From Streptomyces antimycoticus (GTDB lineage: Bacteria > Actinomycetota > Actinomycetes > Streptomycetales > Streptomycetaceae), in assembly GCF_005405925.1 (NCBI RefSeq), contig NZ_BJHV01000001.1:7750001-7814000 (forward strand): a DNA stretch of 64,000 nt. The letters are read 5' to 3'. A model generated the notes under the pieces. That model did not search any database. It saw nothing but the letters and a program-made list of their open reading frames with translations, and had not been told where the DNA came from. This document shows, one piece after another, positions 26,606 through 35,408 of the stretch (positions are counted from its first letter, which is position 1; each line of letters opens with the position of its first letter). The position numbers and the translations under genes were made by a program.

Positions 26606-27969
26606 GCAGCAGCGATGCCATGAGTAGCGGCAGTGGTGCCGGGAGCGATGCCGACCGCGGTCCCCACGCGGCCCTTTACGCACGGCACCAAGCCGTGCTC
26701 CCCGACTGGCTCGCCGTCTACTACCAGCGCCCCATCGAGATCACCCACGGCGAGGGCCGCCACGTCTGGGACGCCGAGGGCAACCGCTACCTCGACTTCT
26801 TCGGCGGCATCCTCACCACCATGACCGCGCACGCCCTCCCCGAGGTCACCAAGGCCATCAGCGAGCAGGCGGGCCGGATCCTGCACACCTCCACGCTCTA
26901 CCTCGACCGGCCCATGGTCGACCTGGCCGAACGGGTCGCCACGCTGTCCGGCATCCCGGACGCGCGGGTCTTCTTCACCACCTCCGGCACCGAGGCCAAT
27001 GACACGGCCCTGCTGCTCGCCACCACCTACCGCCGCTCCAACCAGATCCTGGCGATGCGCAACAGCTACCACGGCCGCTCCTTCTCGGCCGTCGGCATCA
27101 CCGGCAACCGCGGCTGGTCGCCGACCAGCCTCTCCCCGCTGCAGACGCTGTATGTGCATGGCGGGGTGCGCACCCGGGGGCCGTTCGCCGGGCTGTCCGA
27201 CGGGGAGTACATCAAGGCGTGCGTCGCCGATCTCGAGGACGTCCTCGGCCAGGCGCACGGCAATGTCGCCGCGCTGATCGCCGAGCCGATCCAGGGCGTC
27301 GGCGGCTTCACCTCCCCGCCCGACGGGCTGTTCGCCGCCTTCCGCGAGGTGCTCGACCGGCACGGCATCCTGTGGATCACCGATGAGGTGCAGACCGGCT
27401 GGGGCCGCACCGGCGACCACTTCTGGGGCTGGCAGGCACACGACCGCTCCGGGCCGCCCGACATCCTCACCTTCGCCAAGGGCATCGGCAACGGCATGTC
27501 CATCGGCGGTGTCGTCGCCCGCGCCGAGGTCATGAACTGCCTGGGCGCCAACTCCATCTCCACCTTCGGCGGCAGCCCCATCACGATGGCGGCCGGTCTG
27601 GCCAACCTCACCCACCTGGTCGAACACGATCTGCAGGGCAACGCCCGCCGGGTCGGCGGGCTGCTGATCGAGCGGCTGCGCGCCGCCTGCGCCGGTCTGG
27701 ACACCGTGCGCGAGGTCCGCGGCCGGGGGCTGATGATCGGCATCGAGCTGGTCGAACCGGGCACCGGCGACCCGCACCCCGAGGGCGCGTCCGCCGTTCT
27801 GGAGGCCGCCCGGGAGGGCGGGCTGCTCATCGGCAAGGGCGGCGGGCACAACAGCAGCGTGCTGCGGATCGCCCCGCCGCTCAGCCTCACCGTGGCCGAG
27901 GCCGAGGAGGGCGCGGACATCCTCGAGGCCGCTCTGAAGAGCACCCGGTCCGCAAGGAGCGTGAGCTGA
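26602..27969 (+). CDS. Class III PLP aminotransferase (beta-alanine/AGXT2-like)
   Basis: 455 residues. Landmarks: FFTTSGTEANDTALLLA, SYHGRSFSAVGITG, WITDEVQTGWGRTG with the cofactor Asp, and TFAKGIGNGMSIGGV with the PLP-lysine. Its place behind a beta-ureidopropionase suggests it converts beta-alanine to malonic semialdehyde using pyruvate or glyoxylate. ATG 26602 overlaps the upstream stop by 4 bp. The leader MSSSDAMSSGSGAGS is disordered. The 3' end overlaps the hydA start by 1 bp (TGATG). Confidence 0.9.
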   Translation: MSSSDAMSSGSGAGSDADRGPHAALYARHQAVLPDWLAVYYQRPIEITHGEGRHVWDAEGNRYLDFFGGILTTMTAHALPEVTKAISEQAGRILHTSTLYLDRPMVDLAERVATLSGIPDARVFFTTSGTEANDTALLLATTYRRSNQILAMRNSYHGRSFSAVGITGNRGWSPTSLSPLQTLYVHGGVRTRGPFAGLSDGEYIKACVADLEDVLGQAHGNVAALIAEPIQGVGGFTSPPDGLFAAFREVLDRHGILWITDEVQTGWGRTGDHFWGWQAHDRSGPPDILTFAKGIGNGMSIGGVVARAEVMNCLGANSISTFGGSPITMAAGLANLTHLVEHDLQGNARRVGGLLIERLRAACAGLDTVREVRGRGLMIGIELVEPGTGDPHPEGASAVLEAAREGGLLIGKGGGHNSSVLRIAPPLSLTVAEAEEGADILEAALKSTRSARSVS

Positions 27970-29369
27970 TGTCCCGTACCGTGATCCGCGGCGGGCTGGT
28001 CATCACCGCCGCCGAGGAGACCTTGGCCGATGTGCTGATCGAGGACGGGAAGGTCGCCGCCCTCGCCTCGTCCGACAGCGCGTACGCCCAGGGCTGGACG
28101 GCCGACCGTACGATCGACGCCACCGGCAAGTACGTCATCCCGGGCGGGGTCGACGGGCACACCCATATGGAGATGCCGTTCGGCGGCACCTTCGCCTCCG
28201 ACACCTTCGAGACCGGCACCCGGGCGGCGGCCTGGGGCGGCACCACCACCATCGTGGACTTCGCCATCCAGACGGTGGGCCACTCCCTGCGCGAGGGCCT
28301 GGACGCCTGGCACCTGAAGGCGCGGGGCAACTGCGCCATCGACTACGGCTTCCACATGATCCTCTCCGATGTGCACGAGAGCGCGCTCAAGGAGATGGAT
28401 CTCCTGGTGGGGGAGGGCGTGACCAGCTTCAAGCTGTTCATGGCCTACCCGGGGGTCTTCTACAGCGACGACGGGCAGATCCTGCGGGCCATGCAGCGCG
28501 CCTCCGCCAACGCGGGGCTGATCATGATGCACGCCGAGAACGGCATCGCCATCGACGTCCTGGTGGAACAGGCCCTGGCCGAGGGCAGGACCGACCCCCG
28601 CTACCACGGTGAGGTCCGCAAGGCGCTGCTGGAGTCGGAGGCGACCCATCGCGCCATCCAGCTCGCCCGGGTGGCCGGCGCCCCGCTGTATGTCGTCCAT
28701 GTATCGGCCCAGGAGGCCCTCGCGGAGCTGACACAGGCGCGTGACCTGGGGCTTCCGGTGTTCGGCGAGACCTGTCCGCAGTATCTGTTCCTGTCCACGG
28801 ACAACCTCGCGGAACCGGACTTCGAGGGCGCCAAGTACGTCTGCTCCACACCGCTTCGGCCCGTCGAGCACCAGGCCGCGCTGTGGCGGGGGCTGCGGAC
28901 CAACGACCTCCAGGTGGTCTCCACCGACCACTGCCCGTTCTGCTTCACCGGGCAGAAGGAGCTGGGCCGGGGCGACTTCTCCAAGATCCCCAACGGGATG
29001 CCGGGCGTGGAGCACCGGATGGACCTGCTCCACCAGGCCGTGGTGGACGGCCATATCTCCCGCCGCCGCTGGATCGAGATCGCCTGCGCCACCCCGGCCA
29101 GGATGTTCGGCCTCTATCCGCGGAAGGGCACCATCGCGCCCGGGACCGACGCCGACATCGTCGTCTACGATCCGGTGGCCCAGCAGACCCTGTCCGCCGA
29201 GACCCACCACATGGACGTCGACTACTCGGCGTACGAGGGCAAGCGGATCACCGGGCAGGTCGAGACCGTGCTGTCGCGCGGTGTCCCCGTCATCGACCGG
29301 CGGGAATACACCGGGCGTGCCGGGCACGGCCAGTTCCTCATCCGCGACACCTGTCAGTATCTCAGCTGA
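27969..29369 (+). CDS. hydA: Dihydropyrimidinase / D-hydantoinase
   Basis: 466 residues. Opens dihydrouracil/dihydrothymine (or 5-substituted hydantoins) to N-carbamoyl amino acids in the cytoplasm. All binuclear zinc ligands are seen: H64 and H66 (GHTHME), carboxylatable K155 (FKLFMAYPG), H188 (MMHAENG), H244 (VVHVSA) and D320 (STDHCPF). Length is normal. It is translationally coupled to the aminotransferase and followed 14 bp later by the F420-dependent gene. Confidence 0.95.
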   Translation: MSRTVIRGGLVITAAEETLADVLIEDGKVAALASSDSAYAQGWTADRTIDATGKYVIPGGVDGHTHMEMPFGGTFASDTFETGTRAAAWGGTTTIVDFAIQTVGHSLREGLDAWHLKARGNCAIDYGFHMILSDVHESALKEMDLLVGEGVTSFKLFMAYPGVFYSDDGQILRAMQRASANAGLIMMHAENGIAIDVLVEQALAEGRTDPRYHGEVRKALLESEATHRAIQLARVAGAPLYVVHVSAQEALAELTQARDLGLPVFGETCPQYLFLSTDNLAEPDFEGAKYVCSTPLRPVEHQAALWRGLRTNDLQVVSTDHCPFCFTGQKELGRGDFSKIPNGMPGVEHRMDLLHQAVVDGHISRRRWIEIACATPARMFGLYPRKGTIAPGTDADIVVYDPVAQQTLSAETHHMDVDYSAYEGKRITGQVETVLSRGVPVIDRREYTGRAGHGQFLIRDTCQYLS

Positions 29370-29383
29370 GCCAGGGAGCGAGC

Positions 29384-30385
29384 ATGGACTTCGGACTCGT
29401 CCTGCAGACCGATCCACCCGCCTCGGCCGTCGTCGAGCTGATGCGCCGCGCCGAGCGCAACGGCTTCGGCCACGGCTGGACCTTCGACTCCGCCGTGCTG
29501 TGGCAGGAGCCGTTCGTCATCTACAGCCAGATCCTGGCCCGCACCGAGCGGCTGATCGTCGGCCCCATGGTCACCAACCCGTCCACCCGCACCTGGGAGG
29601 TGACCGCCTCCACCTTCGCCACCCTCAACGAGATGTACGGCAACCGCACCGTCTGCGGTATCGGCCGCGGTGACTCCGCGCTGCGGGTGGCCGGGCGCAA
29701 GCCCAACACCCTCGCCCGCCTCGGCGAGGCCATCGACGCCATCCGCGAGCTGGCGGAGGGCCGGGAGGCCGTGGTGGACGGCAGCCCGATGCACATCCCC
29801 TGGATCGAGGACAGCAGGCTGCCGGTGTGGATGGCGGCGTACGGCCCCAAGGCGCTCGCGCTGGCCGGGCAGAAGGCCGACGGTTTCATCCTGCAGCTCG
29901 CCGACCCCTTCCTGACGGAGTGGATGGTCAAGGCGGTGCGCACCGCCGCCGCCGAGGCCGGGCGCGATCCGGACGCGGTCACCATCTGCGTCGCCGCCCC
30001 CGCGTATGTCGGCGACGACCTGGCCTACGCCCGTGAGCAGTGCCGCTGGTTCGGCGGCATGGTCGGCAACCATGTGGCCGACCTGGTCTCCCGCTATGGC
30101 GAGCACTCCGGCGCCGTGCCCGAGTCGCTGACCGCGTACATCAAGGAGCGGCAGGGGTACGACTACGCACACCACGGCCGCAGCGGCAATCCGGACACGG
30201 CCTTCGTCCCCGATGAGATCGTCGACCGGTTCTGCCTGCTCGGCCCGGCCGAGGCGCATATCGAGAAGCTGGAGCGGCTGCGCGCCCTGGGGGTCGACCA
30301 GTTCGCGGTCTACGCGATGCACGACGCGAAGGAGCGCACGCTCGACGCGTACGGCGAGCGGGTCATCCCCGCGCTCACCGGCTGA
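29384..30385 (+). CDS. LLM-class F420-dependent oxidoreductase of the pyrimidine operon
   Basis: 333 residues with a luciferase-like TIM barrel: DFGLVLQTDPP, HGWTFDSAVLW, RLIVGPMVTNP, YGNRTVCGIGRGDSALR and PVWMAAYGPKALALAG. It belongs to the group usually called TIGR03842-like F420-dependent oxidoreductases (from memory). AGGGAGCG precedes ATG 29384. No dihydropyrimidine dehydrogenase (PydA/PreA) is in the operon, so this enzyme is a good candidate for the uracil/dihydrouracil redox step. A RutA-like ring oxygenation is less likely next to a dihydropyrimidinase. Confidence 0.88.
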   Translation: MDFGLVLQTDPPASAVVELMRRAERNGFGHGWTFDSAVLWQEPFVIYSQILARTERLIVGPMVTNPSTRTWEVTASTFATLNEMYGNRTVCGIGRGDSALRVAGRKPNTLARLGEAIDAIRELAEGREAVVDGSPMHIPWIEDSRLPVWMAAYGPKALALAGQKADGFILQLADPFLTEWMVKAVRTAAAEAGRDPDAVTICVAAPAYVGDDLAYAREQCRWFGGMVGNHVADLVSRYGEHSGAVPESLTAYIKERQGYDYAHHGRSGNPDTAFVPDEIVDRFCLLGPAEAHIEKLERLRALGVDQFAVYAMHDAKERTLDAYGERVIPALTG

Positions 30386-30526
30386 CCGTTCAGCCGCGCG
30401 CCCACACCCGTACGCCCGAACACGACATCCGCCGGCCGGCCCACCACCGGCCGGCACCCGGGCCCCGCACGGCCCTCGTTCGTTCCGCACTCCCCGACAC
30501 CTTCCGTACGAACGAAGAGGGTCCCC

Positions 30527-32077
30527 ATGACCGCTACCGCACCGCCCCCTGCCGAGCCGGACCCGGTCACCTCCCACCCCGACGGCCGGGTGGAGCTGCC
30601 GCCGGGTGTGACCCTGGACGACAACCGCTTCAGCAACGAGGACCTGCGCCCGGTGCCGGTGGCCGAACGCCGCTGGACCACCTACAACTTCACCGCGCTG
30701 TGGGTGGGCATGGCCCACAACATCCCCTCCTGGACGCTGGCCTCCGGTCTGGTCGCGCTCGGCATGGACTGGAAGCAGGCCGTCTTCACCATCGCCGTCG
30801 CCAATGTCGTCGTTCTGCTGCCGATGCTGCTCACCGGCCATGCCGGGCCCAAGTACGGCATCCCCTTTCCCGTGCTGGCCCGCGCCTCCTTCGGGTTGCG
30901 CGGCGCCAACCTCCCGGCGCTGATCCGCGCCGCCGTGGCCTGTGCCTGGTTCGGCATCCAGACCTGGATCGGCGGGCAGGGCATCTACGTCCTGCTGGGC
31001 AAGGTCGTCGGGGGCGGCTGGGAGCGGGCCGGGGAGATCGCCGGCTACCCCTGGACGCTGTGGCTGTGCTTCCTGGTCTTCTGGGTGCTGGAGCTGGCCA
31101 TCATCTACCGCGGCATGGAGACCCTGCGCCGCTTCGAGAACTGGGCCGCGCCCTTCGTCCTCGTCGGAGCCGTGGTCCTGCTGGTGTGGATCGCGGACAA
31201 GGCGGGCGGCTTCGGCTCGCTGCTCGACCAGCCCTCCCGGCTGGGCTGGGGCAGCGACTTCTGGCCGGTCTTCTTCCCCGCCCTCATGGGCATGATCGGC
31301 TTCTGGTCCACCCTCTCGCTGAACATCCCTGACTTCACCCGCTTCGGCGCGGGGCAGCGGGCCCAGGTGTGGGGCCAGACGCTGGGCCTGCCCACCACCA
31401 TGACCGCCTTCGCGCTGCTGTCGGTCTTCGTGACCTCCGGCTCCGAGGCGGTCTACGGGGAGCCGATCTGGGACCCGGTGGCGCTCGCGGGCAAGGCGGA
31501 CAATGTCTTCGGCCTGCTCTTCGCACTGGTCACGGTGCTGATCGCCACCGTCTCGGTCAATATCGCGGCCAATGTGGTCTCGCCCGCGTATGACCTGGCC
31601 AATCTCGCGCCGAAGTTCATCACCTTCCGTACCGGGGCGCTGATCACCGGCATCGTCGGGGTGCTCATCTTCCCCTGGAAGCTGACCTCCACCCCCGAGC
31701 TGTACATCTTCACCTGGCTCGGGGTGGTCGGCGGCCTGCTCGGCACGGTCGCGGGCGTCCTGATCGCCGACTACTGGATCATTCGCCGTACCGTTCTCGA
31801 TCTGGCCGATCTGTATCGGCCCAAAGGGCGCTATTGGTATGCATCCGGCTGGAACTGGCGGGCGGTTGTCGCCTTCGTGGTGGGCGGTGTGCTCGCGGTG
31901 GGCGGTTCCGCCTCCCAGCCCGGCAAAGGGCCTTTTCCCAAGGAAGGGTTAATTCCGTTTCTGCGGCCGCTCGCCGACTATGGATGGGCGGTCGGACTCG
32001 GGGCTTCATTGGTGCTGTATACGGCCCTGATGCTGCCCGTCGGGGCCCGGAGAACAAAAGGCACTCCGGCCCCCTGA
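30527..32077 (+). CDS. NCS1-family nucleobase/hydantoin:cation symporter
   Basis: 516 residues with 12 transmembrane segments. NCS1 landmarks: RWTTYNFTALWVGMAHNIPSW, GIPFPVLARASFG, WFGIQTWIGGQ, LSLNIPDFTRFG and NIAANVVSPAYDLANL. It imports uracil, hydantoin or allantoin for the enzymes upstream. A TTA codon at 31949-31951 (residue 475) is rare in Streptomyces and suggests bldA-dependent translation. The last 90 codons have lower third-position GC than the rest. It starts 142 bp after the F420 enzyme, so it may have its own promoter. Confidence 0.92.
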   Translation: MTATAPPPAEPDPVTSHPDGRVELPPGVTLDDNRFSNEDLRPVPVAERRWTTYNFTALWVGMAHNIPSWTLASGLVALGMDWKQAVFTIAVANVVVLLPMLLTGHAGPKYGIPFPVLARASFGLRGANLPALIRAAVACAWFGIQTWIGGQGIYVLLGKVVGGGWERAGEIAGYPWTLWLCFLVFWVLELAIIYRGMETLRRFENWAAPFVLVGAVVLLVWIADKAGGFGSLLDQPSRLGWGSDFWPVFFPALMGMIGFWSTLSLNIPDFTRFGAGQRAQVWGQTLGLPTTMTAFALLSVFVTSGSEAVYGEPIWDPVALAGKADNVFGLLFALVTVLIATVSVNIAANVVSPAYDLANLAPKFITFRTGALITGIVGVLIFPWKLTSTPELYIFTWLGVVGGLLGTVAGVLIADYWIIRRTVLDLADLYRPKGRYWYASGWNWRAVVAFVVGGVLAVGGSASQPGKGPFPKEGLIPFLRPLADYGWAVGLGASLVLYTALMLPVGARRTKGTPAP

Positions 32078-32164
32078 AACCTTCGAACATGGTTACAATC
32101 ACCTCGGATTTTGTGCTCTGATGTGCCGTCGGCTGAACGACTCCTTGTCAGAGAAGGGTTGGGC

Positions 32165-33202
32165 ATGACGCAAACCGAGGTACCGATAGACGTGGAGCTC
32201 AGAGGGCTCTACAAGGCCCACTATCGGTTTCAGTTCCTGAGCGCGGGATTCCAGTTGGGGCTCTTCGCGCTGGTGGAGAAGGAGCCCGGTCTGGCCGTGC
32301 GGGAGATCGCCGCACGGCTGGACCTCAAGGAGCAGCCCACCCGCATCCTCCTTCTCGGCTGTACGGTATTCGGGCTTTTGCACAAGGACGGCGAGGGTTA
32401 CCACACCACCCCGCTCTCGAAGCCGCTGACCGCAAACTTCGACGAGGCGCCCGCCTCCAACATTCCCTGGGAACAGCACGGTATCTACCGGGCGATGGCC
32501 TGGTTCTGTGAATCCCTCAAGGAAGACACCAACCTCGGTCTGCGGCGGGAAATTCCGGGAACGGCGCCCACCCTCTACGGGCGGCTCGCCGAAAATCCCG
32601 AGCTGGAGACCACATTCCACACCATGATGTCGTCGGTGAGCAGGCTCGTGGGCGCCGAGCTGGGGGAGAAGCTGGACCTCTCGGGGTGCGGCCACCTCCT
32701 GGACATCGGCGGCGGAACGGCCATCAACGCCGCCAACCTCGCCGACCGCTGGCCGGACCTGCGCATCACCATCGCCGATCTGCCCTCCGTGGCCACCGCC
32801 GCCAACGAGAAGATCGGGAAGCTCGGGCTGGCCGACCGGGTGCGGGCGGTGAGCCTCGACGCCTTCCACGACGAGTTCCCGACCGGCTGCGACGGAGTGC
32901 TCTTCGCCCACTTCCTGGAGATCTGGTCCTCCGAGCGGATCCAGGAACTGCTCGCCAAGGCCGCCCGCGCCCTCCCGCCCGGCGGCCGGATCTACGTGGT
33001 CACCCCGCGCCAGGACGACGACGGCACCGGACCCGAGCGGGCGGCGATGCTGTCCGCCTACTTCCACACCATCGCCTCCGGCGAGGGCATGGTCTACACG
33101 GGCGCCGAGTACGAGCAGTGGTTCCGCGCGGTGGGCTTCGAGCCCACCGGACGGCTGCCCCTCGGCGCGGACACCGTCGTGATCACCGGCCGCAAGGCAT
33201 AG
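32165..33202 (+). CDS. SAM-dependent O-methyltransferase, dimerisation plus class I domain
   Basis: 345 residues. The N-terminal winged-helix dimerisation domain (LFALVEKEPGLAVREIAARLDLKEQPTRILL) and C-terminal Rossmann domain with motif I LLDIGGGTAINAANLADRWP match acetylserotonin/plant-type O-methyltransferases common in antibiotic pathways. ATG 32165 has AGAAGGG upstream; an in-frame ATG at 32111 is less likely. Codon usage in the first third is less GC-biased than in neighbours. It is followed by an MFS exporter, so the pair may modify and export a small aromatic molecule, but no biosynthetic core gene is adjacent. Confidence 0.87.
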   Translation: MTQTEVPIDVELRGLYKAHYRFQFLSAGFQLGLFALVEKEPGLAVREIAARLDLKEQPTRILLLGCTVFGLLHKDGEGYHTTPLSKPLTANFDEAPASNIPWEQHGIYRAMAWFCESLKEDTNLGLRREIPGTAPTLYGRLAENPELETTFHTMMSSVSRLVGAELGEKLDLSGCGHLLDIGGGTAINAANLADRWPDLRITIADLPSVATAANEKIGKLGLADRVRAVSLDAFHDEFPTGCDGVLFAHFLEIWSSERIQELLAKAARALPPGGRIYVVTPRQDDDGTGPERAAMLSAYFHTIASGEGMVYTGAEYEQWFRAVGFEPTGRLPLGADTVVITGRKA

Positions 33203-33305
33203 TCCGGAACCCAGGCGAGGCACCCCCGGCGGGCGGACCCTTCGATGCGGAGGTCGCAGCGGTCCGTGCGCCGGGGCATGCCCCGCCCCGACCAGGAGGC
33301 GAACC

Positions 33306-34796
33306 ATGGCCGGCTCCATGAGCCAAGCCACCCCGGGCGACGCGGACAGCGAGGGAGACGGTCCGCCGCCGCACCACCGCCACAAGTGGCTGATCCTGGG
33401 GATCTGCTGCATCAGCCTGTTCATGGTGGGCCTCGACACCACCATCGTGAATCTCGCCCTGCCGTCCATCCAGAAGGATCTGGACGCCTCGCCCTCGGGG
33501 CTGCAGTGGACGGTGGACTCCTACACCGTGGTGCTCGCCAGCCTGCTGATGCTCTCCGGCTCCATGGCCGACCGGTTCGGCAGGCGCCGGACCTTCCAGA
33601 CCGGGCTGCTGCTGTTCAGCCTGGGGTCGCTGCTGTGCGGGCTCGCCACCGACACCGGTTCGCTCATCGCCTTCCGGATGGTGCAGGCCATGGGCGGGGC
33701 CATGCTCAACCCCGTCGCGGTCTCGATCATCGCCAACACCTTCACCGACCTCAAGGAGCGGGCCAGGGCGATCGGGCTGTGGGGTGCGGTCGCGGGGGTG
33801 AGCATCGCGCTGGGGCCCGTCGTCGGCGGTGCGCTGGTGGACTCGACCGGCTGGCAGGCCGTCTTCTGGGTCAACCTCCCCGTCGCCGCCCTCGCCCTCG
33901 TCCTCACCGCGCTGTTCGTCCCCGAGTCCAAGGCCCCGCGGCCGCGCAGGCTCGATCCGGTGGGACAGCTGCTGGTGATCGTGCTGTTCGCGACGCTCAC
34001 GTTCGGCATCATCGAGGGCCCGGTCCGGGGCTGGGGGTCGGCGCAGATCGTCGGCTGCTTCACCGTCGCGGCCATCGCCACCGCCACCCTCATCGGCTAT
34101 GAACTGCGCCGCGCCGAACCCCTGCTGGACGTCCGCTTCTTCCGCAGCCCCTCCTTCAGCGGCGCCATCGCCTCGGCGGTGTGCGGTTTCGCCGCGCTCG
34201 CCGGGTTCCTCTTCCTCAACGCCCTGTATCTGCAGGACGTACGGGACTTCTCCCCGCTGCACACCGGGCTGCTCACGCTGCCGATGGCGGCCATGACCCT
34301 GGTCTCCTCACCGCTCGCGGGCCGTATCGTCGGCGCCCGCGGCCCGCGTATCCCCATGGTGATCGCCGGGGCCGGTACGGCGGGGTGCGGGCTGCTGCTG
34401 ACCCAGGTGGGCGCGGACACCCCGATCTGGTACCTCGTGATCGCCTATGTGGCGTTCGGTATCGGCTTCGGCATGCTCGACGCCCCGCTCACCTACTCGG
34501 CGGTGTCCGGAATGCCGCGCTCCCAGGCGGGGGTGGCCGCCGCGGTCACCTCCACCGGCCGCCAGGTGGGGGCGGCCCTCGGCGTCGCCGTCCTCGGCTC
34601 GGTCTCCACCGCCCGGGTGCACGGCCCCTTCGCCTCCGGCTTCCCCGAGGCCAGCCATCTGGGCTGGGCGATCATGGCGGGCTGCGGTCTCGCCATCGTG
34701 ACCCTGGGCCTGCTCACCACCGGCACCCGGGCCCGCGGCCCGGCGGCGCCCAGCCCCGAACCGGCCACCGGCCGTCCCGCGGAGCGCGTGCGCTGA
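33306..34796 (+). CDS. MFS drug exporter, DHA2 (14-TMS) family
   Basis: 496 residues with 14 predicted transmembrane segments. Motif A ADRFGRRRTFQ, motif C-like WGAVAGVSIALGPVVGGALVD, and LDTTIVNLALPSIQKDL (motif D1) define the EmrB/QacA group. CAGGAGG lies 7 nt before ATG 33306. It lies 103 bp after the O-methyltransferase on the same strand, probably one unit. Likely exports an antibiotic-like compound. Confidence 0.92.
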   Translation: MAGSMSQATPGDADSEGDGPPPHHRHKWLILGICCISLFMVGLDTTIVNLALPSIQKDLDASPSGLQWTVDSYTVVLASLLMLSGSMADRFGRRRTFQTGLLLFSLGSLLCGLATDTGSLIAFRMVQAMGGAMLNPVAVSIIANTFTDLKERARAIGLWGAVAGVSIALGPVVGGALVDSTGWQAVFWVNLPVAALALVLTALFVPESKAPRPRRLDPVGQLLVIVLFATLTFGIIEGPVRGWGSAQIVGCFTVAAIATATLIGYELRRAEPLLDVRFFRSPSFSGAIASAVCGFAALAGFLFLNALYLQDVRDFSPLHTGLLTLPMAAMTLVSSPLAGRIVGARGPRIPMVIAGAGTAGCGLLLTQVGADTPIWYLVIAYVAFGIGFGMLDAPLTYSAVSGMPRSQAGVAAAVTSTGRQVGAALGVAVLGSVSTARVHGPFASGFPEASHLGWAIMAGCGLAIVTLGLLTTGTRARGPAAPSPEPATGRPAERVR

Positions 34797-35408
34797 TCCC
34801 TGCCCGGCGCCGCGCGCGCTCCTGTGCCGCCCCTGGCGCGCGGCGGCGAGTCCGTTCCGAGCCCCGGGCGCGCAGCGGCGCGGCCCGTCCGTCCCCGGGC
34901 CCCTGGCACGCGGCGGCACGCCCGTCCCCGCGTCTGTGGCGTCCGGCAGCGTGCTCGTTTCCGGGCCCCGGGCCCGGGACGCCTGGCAGCGCTTCCGTTC
35001 CGCGCCCGCGGCACCGCGCCCACGGCACCCGCCTGCGCGGGACTGGCCGCCGCGCCCACGGCACCCGCCTGCGCGGGACTGGCCGCCGCGCCTGCGGCAC
35101 CCGGCACCCGGCACCGCGCCTGCGGCACCCGGCACCCGGCACCGCGCCTGCGGCATCCGGCGCCGTGCCCGCGGCCCCCGGTACCGCGCATGCGGCACTC
35201 GGCGCCGTGCCTGCGGCACCCGGTACCGCGCCCGTTCCCGTTCCCGTTCCCGCTCCCGCTCCCGCGCCCCGCGGCACCCGCAGGTCGGCGGGGTGAACCG
35301 GGATGCCGGTCGAAAGGGGATTTGCGGCGGTCGCTCCCTTCACCTCGATGACATCGTCTGGCAGCCGCTATGCCACCTGCCGTCGCTGAGACATGATTCG
35401 ATGAACGC
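34797..35408. repeat. Non-coding degenerate tandem-repeat region
   Basis: 612 bp with no supported gene. From about 34990 to 35220 a GCGGCACCCGGCACCGCGCCT-like unit of about 25 bp repeats in degenerate form, including two near-identical 47-bp blocks starting near 35015 and 35062. At 35229-35272 a six-base GTTCCC/GCTCCC unit repeats about seven times. Long GC-rich open frames here on both strands are artefacts of the repeats. The region ends at the start of the IMPase-like gene. Confidence 0.75.

Noticed and set aside
27066..29417. 783-codon minus-strand open frame over aminotransferase and hydA
   Set aside because: Antisense shadow; both plus-strand genes have complete catalytic motifs and coupled starts.
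32165..34796. Start of a secondary-metabolite cluster (O-methyltransferase plus exporter)
   Set aside because: No polyketide, peptide or other core biosynthetic gene within reach on either side.
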